A stretch of DNA of 64,000 nt from Burkholderia sp. WAC0059 (GTDB taxonomy: Bacteria > Pseudomonadota > Gammaproteobacteria > Burkholderiales > Burkholderiaceae). The notes beneath the pieces are model-generated. The model had not been told where the DNA came from. It was given only the letters and a program-made list of their open reading frames with translations, and made no database searches. Below, piece after piece: positions 1 to 9,976 of the stretch; positions within the stretch are counted from its first letter, which is position 1; every line of letters starts with the position of its first letter. Location: positions 186,001 through 250,000 of the forward strand of contig NZ_PNEO01000003.1 of assembly GCF_002870125.1 (NCBI RefSeq), written 5' to 3'. The translations under genes were made by a program, and so were the position numbers.

Positions 1-165
1 CTGCAGACGGTCACTGTAGTCCTTCGCCACTTCGTCGAGAATCGGCGCGATCATCTTGCACGGGCCGCACCATTCGGCCCAGAAGTCGAGCAGCACGGGC
101 TTGTCGGATTTCACGACGTCCTGCTCGAACGACGCGTCGCTGATATGCTTGATTTGTTCGCTCAT
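1..165 (-). CDS. trxA: Thioredoxin, 5' part only
   Basis: These are the first 55 codons of thioredoxin; the rest lies beyond the left edge of the window. Thioredoxin is the small cytosolic dithiol reductant that donates electrons to ribonucleotide reductase, methionine sulfoxide reductases and oxidised cytosolic proteins. The visible part starts [18 protein letters not shown] and contains the canonical WCGPCK redox centre near residues 32-37, preceded by the DFWAEW strand. The ATG is at 163-165. The leader upstream (reading minus) carries an AAGAGGT Shine-Dalgarno stretch about ten bases before it. Both active-site cysteines are present. Identification is secure; only completeness is unknown. 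Confidence 0.95.
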   Translation of the reverse strand, partial: MSEQIKHISDASFEQDVVKSDKPVLLDFWAEWCGPCKMIAPILDEVAKDYSDRLQ

Positions 166-576
166 TGTGTGAATACCTCTTTGCATCGAGGCTGACTGAA
201 TTGCCCGCCACGATACACTAAAACTAAAAAAATATCCGGGCCGCCGTGGGGCTGGCGGCACTGCGAACGCATCCGATAAAAAAGATGTTCCGCGGCTGTG
301 CCGGGACGAATGGTCAGGCCCCCGGGACAGTCCTTTATTCTCAGCGCCAGTGTAGCCTAAATCGCTATGCGTTGCCGGCAGGCGATAGCAGGCCTGCCGG
401 CAGCAGGGTTTTGTGCGAACGGGCCGATCGGGCGGGCGTGTTGGCCGATGAACCGGCATCGATCCCGTGGCCGGCGCGAACCGTTTCGAGGCGTTTCGAA
501 GATACGGATCGGCGCGATTTTCGTTTGCGGGCTGAGGTAGCGGTCGCATTGCCGCGCGAGCGATGTTAGAATGCAC
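166..576. other. Intergenic region between trxA and ffs
   Basis: About 410 bases separate the divergently transcribed trxA and ffs. An A/T-rich patch near 220-235 (runs of A on the plus strand) is a plausible trxA promoter area, but I cannot place the hexamers confidently. Open frames here (246-569 plus, 357-677 minus) are rich in Arg/Pro/Gly, have no ribosome-binding site and, on the minus strand, run across the ffs RNA. I therefore call no gene. Confidence 0.5.
567..572 (+). promoter_or_regulatory. Candidate -10 element of ffs
   Basis: TAGAAT at 567-572 lies six bases before the inferred 5' end of the SRP RNA at about 578, the right distance for a sigma-70 -10 box. A -35 box is not obvious (TCGCAT sits at the expected place). 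Confidence 0.45.
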
Positions 577-678
577 CGTGACGGGCCTCCTCGCATGGAG
601 GCGCGGTCAACCTGGTCAGGTCGGGAACGAAGCAGCCACAGCCGTTTTCCGCCAGTGCCGAGGGTCAGGCTCGTCACC
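577..678 (+). ncRNA. ffs: Signal recognition particle 4.5S RNA
   Basis: This is the small bacterial SRP RNA, which binds Ffh and FtsY and directs co-translational membrane targeting. The conserved apical domain is plainly visible: GGTCAGGTCGGGAACGAAGC followed by AGCCACAGCC at about 614-643, with the GTCAGG and AGCAGCC internal-loop strands that contact the Ffh M domain. The ends pair: GTGACG (578-583) with CGTCAC (672-677), and the following GCCTC/GAGG-rich segments continue the rod. Length about 100 nt is usual for Gram-negative 4.5S RNA. Exact ends are inferred from pairing. Confidence 0.93.
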
Positions 679-768
679 TTCCTTCCTCACCGTCTTTCCA
701 TTCCCGGGCAGTCGCTGGCTACATGCCGCACGCCGACTTTAAAAATCCCCAATCCGCCGATAGCGTTC

Positions 769-1242
769 TTATCGTTTTCTGACGAAATGAACATTCTCCA
801 GGTGATTTAATTTGCCGTTTGGATCGGCCTGGAATGTGCCTCGCGTGATATGGCCGTTTTCAACGGCAGAACGCCGCTTGTCGTTTTTGAGCGTGCTTTG
901 CGTTGCCTCGATGCCGGGTTGCCCCCATGTAAAAGTCGCCTTGGAGACTCCTTGGGGCGAATTGACTTGGGTCGGGATCCGTTTGCTACCGCTGCGGTGC
1001 TGATAACTGGTAGAAGTCGACGTGTACGGAGAAATACCCTGCAACTGTTGGCTGATCTGGCGGTTATCCCCCGAGCGCAGGCGCGTGTTGTTCGGAATAT
1101 TCTGATTTTGTACCGGGCGATGGTTCTGGTCGGACTGGGCCCGGCCCGATCCGATTTCATGATGCCGCAGGTATTCATCCGAGGCATATTCGTTGCCGTT
1201 GCCGTGGTTGGTATATCGGGAAGAAACGGGATTGTTGCCCAT
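769..1242 (-). CDS. Unrecognised Asn/Gln/Ser-rich small protein
   Basis: A 157-residue frame that I do not recognise. A good Shine-Dalgarno (GACGGAG) sits seven bases before the ATG. The base composition is clearly lower in GC than the genes on either side. The first 90 residues are polar and low in hydrophobics (many N, S, Q, R, G), suggesting disorder. The last 60 look more like a folded module: TFTWGQPGIEATQ, then a charged stretch, then GTFQADPNGKLNHLENVHFV and a basic C terminus RKR. There is no signal peptide or membrane segment. The long polar N terminus and low GC would fit a transferred gene or a secreted substrate, but that is speculation. Overlapping frames at 807-1187 and 850-1278 look like shadows. 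Confidence 0.55.
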   Translation of the reverse strand: MGNNPVSSRYTNHGNGNEYASDEYLRHHEIGSGRAQSDQNHRPVQNQNIPNNTRLRSGDNRQISQQLQGISPYTSTSTSYQHRSGSKRIPTQVNSPQGVSKATFTWGQPGIEATQSTLKNDKRRSAVENGHITRGTFQADPNGKLNHLENVHFVRKR

Positions 1243-1489
1243 GAGCGCGCTCCGTCAATATCTGAATTGGTCTGCTAATAATGGGCGGGAACAGGTTTTG
1301 TGCGGAGGTCGGCTGCGAAAAGACGGCCTTCGGGGCGAAGTTTTTACATTGGCCGTAACAGGAAAATAAACGGCCGGACTGCCTGGACTGCTGCTCGAAT
1401 CGCTCGCTCTTCCGGCAGGGCGGCACCGTGCTCCGGTTGTTGCCCGCTTCGCCCGCCGTCGATCCGGTTTTTCGACCGGACGATGCTGA
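1243..1489. other. Intergenic region upstream of dnaX
   Basis: About 250 bases between two divergent genes. It is A/T-richer near 1255-1285 and 1340-1375. No ORF with a ribosome-binding site is visible. It should hold the promoter of the 157-residue minus-strand gene, which I cannot place. Confidence 0.4.
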
Positions 1490-1495
1490 TACAAT
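1490..1495 (+). promoter_or_regulatory. Candidate -10 element of dnaX (leaderless)
   Basis: TACAAT at 1490-1495 ends six bases before the dnaX ATG at 1502, so transcription would start at or next to the A of the start codon. There is no Shine-Dalgarno sequence before the ATG, in keeping with a leaderless mRNA. A T-rich stretch at 1468-1473 is the only -35 candidate and is weak. Confidence 0.45.
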
Positions 1496-1501
1496 TTCCG
1501 G

Positions 1502-3901
1502 ATGACCTATCAAGTTCTCGCACGCAAGTGGCGGCCGAAGGATTTCGCTTCGCTCGTCGGACAGGAGCACGTGGTGCGCGCGCTCACGCATGCGCTCGAC
1601 GGCGGGCGTCTGCATCACGCGTATCTGTTCACGGGTACGCGCGGCGTCGGCAAGACCACGCTGTCGCGGATCTTCGCGAAGGCGCTCAACTGCGAGACCG
1701 GCGTGAGCTCGACGCCGTGCGGCGTATGCCGGGCCTGCCGGGAAATCGACGAAGGGCGTTTCGTCGACTACGTCGAGATGGACGCGGCGAGCAACCGCGG
1801 CGTCGACGAGATGGCCGCGCTACTCGAGCGCGCCGTCTATGCGCCGGTGGATGCGCGCTTCAAGGTCTACATGATCGACGAAGTGCACATGCTCACGAAC
1901 CACGCGTTCAACGCGATGCTGAAGACGCTCGAGGAGCCGCCGCAGCACGTCAAGTTCATTCTTGCGACTACCGATCCCCAGAAAATTCCGGTGACGGTGC
2001 TTTCGCGCTGCCTGCAGTTCAACCTGAAACAGATGCCGGCGGGACACATCGTGTCGCATCTGGAACGCATCCTCGGCGAGGAGCAGGTCGCGTTCGAGCC
2101 GCAGGCGCTGCGGCTGCTCGCGCGCGCGGCGGACGGCTCGATGCGCGATGCGCTTTCGCTGACCGACCAGGCGATCGCCTATTCGGCGAACCAGGTCAGC
2201 GAGGAGGCCGTGCGTGGCATGCTCGGCGCGCTCGACCAGAGCTATCTGATCCGGCTCATCGACGCGCTCGTGGCCGGCGACGGTCCGGCGGTGCTGGCGA
2301 TCGCCGACGAGATGGCGCTGCGCAGCCTGTCGTTTTCCACGGCCCTGCAGGATCTGGCGAGCCTGTTCCATCGCATCGCCTGGGCGCAGTTCTCGCCGTC
2401 GTCGGTACTCGACGAATGGCCGGAAGCGGGTGACCTGCGCCGGTTCGCGCAGGGGATCGATCCGCAGCAGGTGCAGCTTTTCTATCAGATCGCGACGCTC
2501 GGACGTAGCGAACTGGGGCTGGCGCCCGACGAGTACGCCGGGTTCACGATGACGTTGCTGCGCATGCTGGCGTTCGAGCCTTCCGCCTCGGCGGGAGGCG
2601 GCAGCGGTAGCGGGCCGGTTTCGAAGCCGGCTCAGGCGACGGGCACGGGCGGCCGTTCGCCGGCGCCGGCGATGACGGCGGGGCAGGGAGCGGCAAGCGC
2701 GGCGGCGGCCGGCGTGGCGGTGCAGCCGAAGCCGGTGGTTCCGTCCGCGGAGGGGCTTGCCGGCACGACAGAATCTCCCGTCGTTGGCAAGACTGCGGAC
2801 GAACCGTCTTCTTCTGTGCCGGAGGCGACGGACGTGCCGGCGCCTCAGCCGGTATCCGTCGAGTCTGCTTCCTCGAACTCCGTTGCCACGCTGCCTGAAG
2901 ACAAGGCGGCGAATGTCGTCGAGGTCTCCACCGTCGATAGCCAGGGGCCGCAGGCGCTGCCGGCAAAAGAGGAGACCGAAAAAGCCGTATTGCCGGCACC
3001 CGGCGAAAACGCCGTAGCGACGGCGCCCGATGCCGCGCAACGTCGAGGCGGCGGCGCCAGCGCGGCGCTCGACGTGCTGCGCAACGCCGGCATGAAGATT
3101 TCGTCCGGTCGCGGGGCGCACGTCGTGCCGGCGGCTCCGTCAAAGCCGGCCGCGCCGCGCGCCGCCGTCGTCGTGCCGACGCCGGACCCGTCGCGTCGCG
3201 TCGCGTCGCAAGGCGCGCGGGCCGGCGTCGAAGCGCGCAACGGCGCGGCCCGGCAGGCGGGCGGAGCGAATAGGGCGGAAGCCGTTCCGCCCTGGGACGA
3301 CGCGCCGCCGCCCGACGACTACGTGCCGGCGACGGCCGACGACGCCTGGTTCGCACCGCCCGACGACGGCTTCGTGCCCGTGTTCGATCACGATCCCGGC
3401 GAGTCGCCGCGACGCGGCGCGGCGGCGGAGCCGCCGGTCGAGGTCGTCGACGTGAGCCAGTTGCCGCCCGGCATCGCGCTCGACGCGCTCGGCTTTGCCG
3501 GCGACTGGCCCGAATTGGCGGCCGATCTGCCGCTCAAGGGCATTGCGTATCAGCTCGCGTTCAACAGCGAGCTGACCGCGCTCGACGGCGAGACGCTGCG
3601 GCTCAACGTGCCCGTGCCGCAATACGCCGAAGCTTCCCAGGTGGCGAAGCTCAAGGCCGCGCTGGCCGGGAAGCTCGGCAGGCCGCTCGACGTGCAGGTC
3701 ACGGTCGGTCCCGCGCGGCGCACGGCCGCCGTGCTCGATGCGGCTGCGCGGGCCGAGCGTCAGCGCGAGGCCGAGCGCGAGATCGGCGGCGATCCGTTCG
3801 TCCAGGCGCTGATCCGCGACTTCGGCGCGAGCATCGTGCCGGGTTCGGTCCGGCCGCTCGCGTCCGATGCGGGGCCCGGCGGCACGCAGACCGTCCATTG
3901 A
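1502..3901 (+). CDS. dnaX: DNA polymerase III subunit gamma/tau
   Basis: The clamp-loader ATPase of the replicase; its tau form also tethers the polymerase cores and DnaB. The 799-residue product starts MTYQVLARKWRPKDF, the family N terminus. The AAA+ module has a Walker A (GTRGVGKT, about 45-52), four zinc-ligand cysteines (64, 73, 76, 79), DEVH at about 126-129 and the SRC sensor-1 motif. Domain III follows to about residue 365. A long Ala/Pro/Glu-rich linker (about 365-600) then leads to the tau C-terminal domain that binds the alpha subunit. I see no obvious A-rich slippery site for a short gamma product, so tau alone may be made. ybaB and recR follow, as in many proteobacteria. Confidence 0.97.
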   Translation: MTYQVLARKWRPKDFASLVGQEHVVRALTHALDGGRLHHAYLFTGTRGVGKTTLSRIFAKALNCETGVSSTPCGVCRACREIDEGRFVDYVEMDAASNRGVDEMAALLERAVYAPVDARFKVYMIDEVHMLTNHAFNAMLKTLEEPPQHVKFILATTDPQKIPVTVLSRCLQFNLKQMPAGHIVSHLERILGEEQVAFEPQALRLLARAADGSMRDALSLTDQAIAYSANQVSEEAVRGMLGALDQSYLIRLIDALVAGDGPAVLAIADEMALRSLSFSTALQDLASLFHRIAWAQFSPSSVLDEWPEAGDLRRFAQGIDPQQVQLFYQIATLGRSELGLAPDEYAGFTMTLLRMLAFEPSASAGGGSGSGPVSKPAQATGTGGRSPAPAMTAGQGAASAAAAGVAVQPKPVVPSAEGLAGTTESPVVGKTADEPSSSVPEATDVPAPQPVSVESASSNSVATLPEDKAANVVEVSTVDSQGPQALPAKEETEKAVLPAPGENAVATAPDAAQRRGGGASAALDVLRNAGMKISSGRGAHVVPAAPSKPAAPRAAVVVPTPDPSRRVASQGARAGVEARNGAARQAGGANRAEAVPPWDDAPPPDDYVPATADDAWFAPPDDGFVPVFDHDPGESPRRGAAAEPPVEVVDVSQLPPGIALDALGFAGDWPELAADLPLKGIAYQLAFNSELTALDGETLRLNVPVPQYAEASQVAKLKAALAGKLGRPLDVQVTVGPARRTAAVLDAAARAERQREAEREIGGDPFVQALIRDFGASIVPGSVRPLASDAGPGGTQTVH

Positions 3902-3977
3902 ATCGAAAATAACCGCGCGTCCCCGCACCGACGGGGCGTATGTCCCGAATTCCACCCGATCCTGAAGGAGCATGACG

Positions 3978-4304
3978 ATGATGAAAGGCCAACTTGCCGG
4001 GCTGATGAAGCAGGCCCAGCAGATGCAGGAAAACATGAAGAAGATGCAGGAGCAACTCGCCGAGATCGAGGTGGAGGGGCAGTCCGGCGCGGGGCTTGTC
4101 ACGGTGACGATGACCTGCCGCAACGACGTGCGCCGCGTCTCGATCGATCCGAGCCTGCTCGCGGACGACAAGGACATGCTCGAAGACCTCGTCGCGGCGG
4201 CGTTCAACGACGCGATCCGCAAGGCCGAGGCGACGAGCCAGGAAAAGATGGGCGGCATGACGGCGGGCCTGCCGCTGCCGCCGGGCTTCAAGCTGCCGTT
4301 CTGA
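3978..4304 (+). CDS. ybaB: YbaB/EbfC family nucleoid-associated protein
   Basis: A 108-residue protein of the YbaB/EbfC family, small dimeric DNA-binding proteins usually encoded between dnaX and recR as here. It has the typical amphipathic N-terminal helix rich in Met and Gln ([20 protein letters not shown]), the central strand segment [25 protein letters not shown], and the C-terminal helix ending in [12 protein letters not shown]. Three in-frame ATGs occur at 3972, 3978 and 3981. The AAGGAG at 3965-3970 is one base from the first, seven from the second and ten from the third, so I choose 3978. Its exact role (nucleoid binding, recombination support) is not settled for the family. Confidence 0.93.
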   Translation: MMKGQLAGLMKQAQQMQENMKKMQEQLAEIEVEGQSGAGLVTVTMTCRNDVRRVSIDPSLLADDKDMLEDLVAAAFNDAIRKAEATSQEKMGGMTAGLPLPPGFKLPF

Positions 4305-4424
4305 GCGTTCCGGCACGAGGCCTTCCCGGGCGGACGAACGCCGCCTGGCGCCCATGGCAGGCGCGCTTCGCCTGCCGGACGAACGCCGCATTTTTCCTCC
4401 GCCGACTTGCCACGCCGACTCCGC

Positions 4425-5021
4425 ATGAAACAGCCTTCCGCCCTGGCGGCCCTTGTCGAAGCGCTGCGCGCGCTGCCCGGCGTCGGGCCGAAGTCGGCGC
4501 AACGCATGGCCTATCATCTGATGCAGCACGATCGCGAGGGCGCCGAAAAGCTCGGCCGCGCGTTGCTGTTCGCGACCGGTAATCTGCAGCACTGCGAGAA
4601 GTGCAATACCTTCACCGAGGCGTCGATCTGCGAGGTCTGCCTCGACGAGACGCGCGACCCCACGCTGCTGTGCGTGGTCGAGACGCCGGCCGACCAGATC
4701 ATGCTCGAGCAGACGATGACCTATCGCGGGCTGTATTTCGTGCTGATGGGGCGGCTGAGCCCGCTCGACGGCATCGGTCCGAAGGAGATCCACTTCGATC
4801 GCCTCGTGAAGCGCGCTACCGACGGCGTCGTGAAGGAGGTCGTGCTGGCCACCAACTTCACGAACGAGGGCGAGGCGACCGCGCACTATCTCGGTCAGAC
4901 GCTCAAGGCGCGCGGCCTCGCGGTGACGCGGCTCGCCCGCGGCGTGCCGGTGGGCGGCGAGCTCGAATACGTCGACGCCGGCACGATCGCGCGCGCGATG
5001 CTCGACCGGCGCTCGCTCTAG
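4425..5021 (+). CDS. recR: Recombination protein RecR
   Basis: RecR works with RecO (and RecF) to load RecA on gapped single-stranded DNA. The 198-residue product matches the usual length. An N-terminal helix-hairpin-helix contains [13 protein letters not shown] (about 18-30). The zinc finger uses C57, C60, C69 and C72 (CEKC ... CEVC). The Toprim domain follows, with [15 protein letters not shown] and the [16 protein letters not shown] segment, ending near [17 protein letters not shown] chose the ATG at 4425 because it gives the family N terminus [14 protein letters not shown]; an upstream in-frame ATG at 4407 adds six basic residues without support. Confidence 0.96.
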   Translation: MKQPSALAALVEALRALPGVGPKSAQRMAYHLMQHDREGAEKLGRALLFATGNLQHCEKCNTFTEASICEVCLDETRDPTLLCVVETPADQIMLEQTMTYRGLYFVLMGRLSPLDGIGPKEIHFDRLVKRATDGVVKEVVLATNFTNEGEATAHYLGQTLKARGLAVTRLARGVPVGGELEYVDAGTIARAMLDRRSL

Positions 5022-5104
5022 CCGCCGGCACCGCTTCCGATACCGCCTCAGACGTTCGCCGGACGCCGCCCCGGCGGGCCCCGTTCCGGGGCGCTCGCAC
5101 GTCG

Positions 5105-5133
5105 TTCGCGTGCCATCTTTCCTCGGTTACAAT
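5105..5133 (+). promoter_or_regulatory. Candidate leaderless promoter of surE
   Basis: TTCGCG (5105-5110), 17 bases, then TACAAT (5128-5133), which ends six bases before the surE ATG at 5140. The spacing puts the transcript start at the start codon. There is no Shine-Dalgarno sequence. The -10 is good, the -35 poor. Confidence 0.4.
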
Positions 5134-5139
5134 CCGCTG

Positions 5140-5898
5140 ATGCGAATCCTGATCAGCAACGACGACGGCTATCTCGCGCCCGGCCTGAGCGCGCTTCACG
5201 ACGCGCTCAGGCCGTTCGCCGAGGTCACGGTGATGGCGCCCGAGCAAAACTGCAGCGGCGCGTCGAATTCGCTCACGCTGTGGCGTCCGCTGTCGGTCCT
5301 GCGCTCGGCGAACGGATTCCATTACGTGAACGGCACGCCGACCGATTCGGTGCACATCGCCCTGACGGGCATGTTCGACGAGATGCCCGACCTCGTCGTC
5401 TCCGGCATCAACAACGGACAGAACATGGGCGAGGACACGCTGTATTCGGGCACCGTCGCGGCCGCGACCGAAGGCATCATGTTCGGCGTGCCGGCGATCG
5501 CCTTCTCGCTCGTCGACAAGGACTGGGTCCACCTCGACGCCGCCGCGCGCGTGGCGGCCGAGATCGTCGCGCACTACATCGCGCATCCGTTGCCCGGGCA
5601 TCCGCTCCTGAACGTCAACATTCCGAACCTGCCTTACGACGAGATGGGCGAGTGGCGCGTGACGCGTCTCGGCAAGCGTCATCCGTCGCAGCCCGTGATC
5701 CGGCAGACCAACCCGCGCGGCGAGCCGATCTACTGGATCGGTCCGTCGGGAGGCGCGCGCGACGCGAGCGACGGGACGGATTTCCACGCGGTCTCGCAGG
5801 GGCACGTGTCGATCACGCCGCTGCAGCTCGACCTCACTCACACGCAGATGCTGTCGGCCACGCGCGAATGGGCGCGTGCCGGCGGCGGCGCTTCATGA
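5140..5898 (+). CDS. surE: 5'/3'-nucleotidase SurE
   Basis: A metal-dependent survival-protein phosphatase acting on nucleoside monophosphates, 252 residues, the family length. The start ATG at 5140 gives [15 protein letters not shown], whose DD pair (residues 8-9) binds the divalent metal. Further family motifs are [11 protein letters not shown] (metal-ligand Ser near 39), [14 protein letters not shown], and [20 protein letters not shown] (metal-ligand Asn near 96). It heads the stationary-phase operon surE-pcm-nlpD-rpoS and overlaps pcm by four bases (ATGA), implying translational coupling. A longer in-frame start at 5110 lacks support. Confidence 0.96.
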   Translation: MRILISNDDGYLAPGLSALHDALRPFAEVTVMAPEQNCSGASNSLTLWRPLSVLRSANGFHYVNGTPTDSVHIALTGMFDEMPDLVVSGINNGQNMGEDTLYSGTVAAATEGIMFGVPAIAFSLVDKDWVHLDAAARVAAEIVAHYIAHPLPGHPLLNVNIPNLPYDEMGEWRVTRLGKRHPSQPVIRQTNPRGEPIYWIGPSGGARDASDGTDFHAVSQGHVSITPLQLDLTHTQMLSATREWARAGGGAS

Positions 5899-6947
5899 CC
5901 AGCGGCGCGCGTCCGAAGCGTTTTCCGCTGGGTCTCGCGGATCTCGAGCGCGAGCCGCGCCGGCGCGACGAGCGGCCCGGCGAGGCACGCGTGTCTCAGC
6001 CCGGCACGGGCAAGGGCGCCGTCGGCGCCGCGCGCCACAAGTCCGCGACGGCGGCGGGGGGCACCGCGACGGCGGCGGTGCCGGCCCGCGCGTCGTCCGC
6101 CGCGCCGGCCGGCATCACGAAGGTCGCGGGCGGACCGAAAGCCGTTGCCGCGACCGGCCCGGCGCGACATGCGGCCGGGCCGGCCGGCAAGCCGCCGGCC
6201 CGGCGCCCCGATTTTCCTCTCGCCGCCGCCCTCCCGCGCGCGAGTCTGCCGTCCGTCGGCGGCGCGCCCGCCGTCGCGCTGAACGGGGCGCTCGCGCTGA
6301 CTTCGGAACGGGTGCGCGAGCGCATGGTCGAACGCCTGCGCGCGAACGGCGTAACCGACCCGCGCGTGCTGCAGGCGCTCGCGGGCGTGCCGCGCCACAT
6401 GTTCGTCGATCCGGGGCTCGCCGCCCAGGCCTACGAAGATGCCGCCCTGCCGATCGGCCATCATCAGACGATCTCGAAGCCCTCGGTGGTGGCGCGCATG
6501 CTCGAACTCGCCGGCGCGGGCCGCGACCTCGACCGCGTGCTGGAAATCGGCACGGGCTGCGGCTATCAGGCCGCGGTGCTGAGCCGGATCGCGCGCGACG
6601 TGTATTCGATTGAGCGCATCAAGCCGTTATACGAGAGGGCCAAGACGAACCTGCGCCCCCTGCGCATTCCGAACATCCGGCTCCACTATGGCGACGGGCG
6701 GCTCGGCCTGCCGCCGGCGGCGCCGTTCGACGCGATCGTGATCGCGGCTGCGGGGCTCGACGTGCCGCAGGCGCTGCTTGAGCAGCTCGCCATCGGCGGC
6801 CGGCTGGTCGCGCCGGTGGCGGAGCAGGGCACGCCCGGCGAGGCCTCGCAGGTGCTTACGCTCGTCGAACGCACCGGGCCCGCGCAGTGGCGGGAGTCGC
6901 GGCTTGATCGCGTTTTCTTTGTCCCCTTAAAATCCGGAGTGATCTGA
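5895..6947 (+). CDS. pcm: Protein-L-isoaspartate O-methyltransferase with long N-terminal extension
   Basis: Repairs damaged proteins by methylating L-isoaspartyl residues with S-adenosylmethionine. The 350-residue product is much longer than the about 210 residues of the enzyme core. The core starts near residue 133 ([19 protein letters not shown]) and holds VPRHMFVDP, the substrate loop [12 protein letters not shown], and the AdoMet motif [16 protein letters not shown]. The first 130 residues are rich in Ala, Gly, Pro and Arg and look disordered; I recall a shorter extension in other Burkholderia Pcm proteins. The ATG overlaps the surE stop codon. Only five bases separate it from nlpD. Confidence 0.92.
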   Translation: MTSGARPKRFPLGLADLEREPRRRDERPGEARVSQPGTGKGAVGAARHKSATAAGGTATAAVPARASSAAPAGITKVAGGPKAVAATGPARHAAGPAGKPPARRPDFPLAAALPRASLPSVGGAPAVALNGALALTSERVRERMVERLRANGVTDPRVLQALAGVPRHMFVDPGLAAQAYEDAALPIGHHQTISKPSVVARMLELAGAGRDLDRVLEIGTGCGYQAAVLSRIARDVYSIERIKPLYERAKTNLRPLRIPNIRLHYGDGRLGLPPAAPFDAIVIAAAGLDVPQALLEQLAIGGRLVAPVAEQGTPGEASQVLTLVERTGPAQWRESRLDRVFFVPLKSGVI

Positions 6948-6952
6948 AACCG

Positions 6953-7966
6953 ATGAGTATGTTGCGCGCGATGCAAAGAACCCGCCTCCCCGTCGACCTG
7001 ACCGTGGCCCAGCGTAGCGTATGCGTGGTTGTGCTTTCCCTGCTGACGGCCTGTGCGACGCGGCTGGATCAGGCGCCGGTGGTCGATTACTCCACCCAGC
7101 CCGGTGCGATGGCGGCTCAGCCGCCCGCGCCGCTCGGCCCGCCCCCTCCGGGTTATTACCGGGTCAAGCCAGGCGATACGCTATATCGGATCGCGCTCGA
7201 AAACGGGCAGAATTATCGCGACATCGCGGCGTGGAACAATCTCTCGGATCCGAATCAGATCGAGGTCGATCAACTGCTGCGTGTCGTGCCGCCGGGCGCC
7301 AACGGCGCCGCCTACACGCCGGGCGTCGCGACGGCGCCGGTGGGCGGCGGGGCCGTGGAGAGCGCGCCGCTCGGCGCGCCGCCGCCGGCCGGCGCAATAG
7401 CGCCGGGCTCGGGCGCGCCGCCCGCCGGGGTTCCGCCGACCGCCATGGCGCCGCCGCCCGGCGCCACTGTGCCGCCGGGTGCCGGGGTTCCGCCGCCCGC
7501 TGCCGCCGTGCCGCCGACCTACGGTCCGGGCAGCACCGCGACGATGATTCCGCCGCAACCGCCCGGTGCGAGCGACACGACGGGCGCCGCCGCGCCGGGC
7601 TCGATCGATTTCGCCTGGCCGGCCCGCGGTCCGGTGCTCAACGGCTTCGACGATGCGCAGAACAAGGGCATCAATATCGGCGGGGCACCGGGCGATCCGG
7701 TGCGGGCGGCTGCGGACGGACGAGTGGTTTATGCGGGAAATGGGCTGCGCGGATACGGCAATCTCATTATCATCAAGCATGATGCGACGTTTCTCACGGC
7801 CTATGCACACAACCAGGCTTTGATGGTAAAAGAAGGGGACGTGGTGACGAAGGGGCAGCAGATCGCGCAGATGGGCAACACGGACTCGGACCGCGTGATG
7901 TTGCATTTCGAGGTACGCCGTGATGGCAAGCCTGTCGATCCGTTGAAGTATCTGCCGCCGCAATAA
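6953..7966 (+). CDS. nlpD: Lipoprotein NlpD, LysM plus degenerate LytM domain
   Basis: An outer-membrane lipoprotein whose degenerate LytM domain activates the cell-division amidase AmiC. The 337-residue precursor has a hydrophobic signal ending in the lipobox LLTAC, with Cys34 the likely lipidated residue. A LysM domain spans about 68-112 ([14 protein letters not shown]). A Pro/Ala/Gly linker covers about 113-215. The C-terminal M23-type domain covers about 218-335, ending KYLPPQ. The first zinc-ligand His is replaced (GINIGG), as in E. coli NlpD, so it should regulate rather than cut peptidoglycan. In E. coli a major rpoS promoter lies inside nlpD; the A/T-richer stretch near 7720-7850 could play that part here (inference). 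Confidence 0.94.
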   Translation: MSMLRAMQRTRLPVDLTVAQRSVCVVVLSLLTACATRLDQAPVVDYSTQPGAMAAQPPAPLGPPPPGYYRVKPGDTLYRIALENGQNYRDIAAWNNLSDPNQIEVDQLLRVVPPGANGAAYTPGVATAPVGGGAVESAPLGAPPPAGAIAPGSGAPPAGVPPTAMAPPPGATVPPGAGVPPPAAAVPPTYGPGSTATMIPPQPPGASDTTGAAAPGSIDFAWPARGPVLNGFDDAQNKGINIGGAPGDPVRAAADGRVVYAGNGLRGYGNLIIIKHDATFLTAYAHNQALMVKEGDVVTKGQQIAQMGNTDSDRVMLHFEVRRDGKPVDPLKYLPPQ

Positions 7967-7977
7967 GCGAGCCGACC

Positions 7978-9066
<1,089 letters not shown>

Positions 9067-9069
9067 TTC

Positions 9070-9846
9070 ATGACACCCGTACTCGTATTCGACATCGAAA
9101 CGATTCCCGATGTCGACGGCATTCGCCGTCTCGACGACCTGCCCGCCACGCTGACCGACGCCGAGGTGGCCGAACACGCGTTCGCCGCCCGGCGTGAGAA
9201 GACCGGCAGCGATTTCCTGCCCCATCATCTGCAGCGCGTCGCGGCGATCTCGTGCGTGTTCCGCGACAACGGCGGGTTCCGCGTGCGCTCGCTCGGTTCG
9301 GGCGCCGACGGCGAGGCTTCGCTGATCCAGTCGTTCTACCGCACCATCGAGAAGTACACGCCTCAGCTCGTGTCGTGGAACGGCGGCGGCTTCGATCTGC
9401 CCGTGCTGCACTATCGCGGGCTGGTTCACGGCATCCGCGCGTCGCGCTACTGGGATCTCGGCGAGGACGATCGCGACTTCAGGTGGAACAATTACATCAG
9501 CCGCTATCACTCGCGCCATACCGACCTGATGGATCTGCTCGCCATGTACCAGGCGCGCGCGAACGCGCCGCTCGACGCGCTCGCGAAGCTCTGCGGCTTT
9601 CCGGGCAAGCTCGGCATGGACGGCGGCCAGGTCTGGGAGGCCTTCCGGGCGGGGCGTATCGACGAAATCCGCAACTACTGCGAAACCGACGTCGTCAACA
9701 CCTACCTGCTTTACTGCCGCTTCCAGTTGATGCGCGGCGGTTTTTCTGCCGAGGAATACGAGGACGAAATCGCTCTCGTGAAACAGTCCCTCTCGATCGA
9801 GCCCGCGCCTCACTGGGCCGAGTATCTGGCGGCGTTTTCCGCCTGA
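9070..9846 (+). CDS. Predicted 3'-5' exonuclease, PolB-like
   Basis: A 258-residue protein of the predicted PolB-like 3'-5' exonuclease family (Pfam DNA_pol_B_exo2). The DEDD-type acidic residues are visible: DIE at residues 8-10 (VFDIETIPD), the second Asp in [15 protein letters not shown], and the last acidic motif in [16 protein letters not shown]. The segment [18 protein letters not shown] is typical of the family. It starts three bases after the rpoS stop, so it is probably co-transcribed with rpoS and could be under stationary-phase control. Its substrate is unknown to me; a role in DNA repair is the family guess, not something the sequence shows. Confidence 0.88.
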   Translation: MTPVLVFDIETIPDVDGIRRLDDLPATLTDAEVAEHAFAARREKTGSDFLPHHLQRVAAISCVFRDNGGFRVRSLGSGADGEASLIQSFYRTIEKYTPQLVSWNGGGFDLPVLHYRGLVHGIRASRYWDLGEDDRDFRWNNYISRYHSRHTDLMDLLAMYQARANAPLDALAKLCGFPGKLGMDGGQVWEAFRAGRIDEIRNYCETDVVNTYLLYCRFQLMRGGFSAEEYEDEIALVKQSLSIEPAPHWAEYLAAFSA

Positions 9847-9976
9847 GCGGTTTCCTGGCGCGATCCGGCACGGGCCGCCCGCGCGTCGGCGGGCGCCGCG
9901 GCGACATCGTCTACAATCTCGCCTTTCGCGGCGTTTCGCCGTCTCCGTTCATCGTCTGTCAGTCAGGAATTCGCTG

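Noticed and set aside
246-569. Plus-strand frame of 107 residues upstream of ffs
   Set aside because: No ribosome-binding site and Arg/Gly/Pro-rich product; looks non-coding.
1175-1618. Minus-strand frame overlapping dnaX
   Set aside because: It overlaps the dnaX start and the 157-residue minus-strand gene, with an unconvincing product.
5280-5894. Longer in-frame extension of pcm
   Set aside because: It reads through surE in another frame; the ATGA overlap start at 5895 fits the operon.
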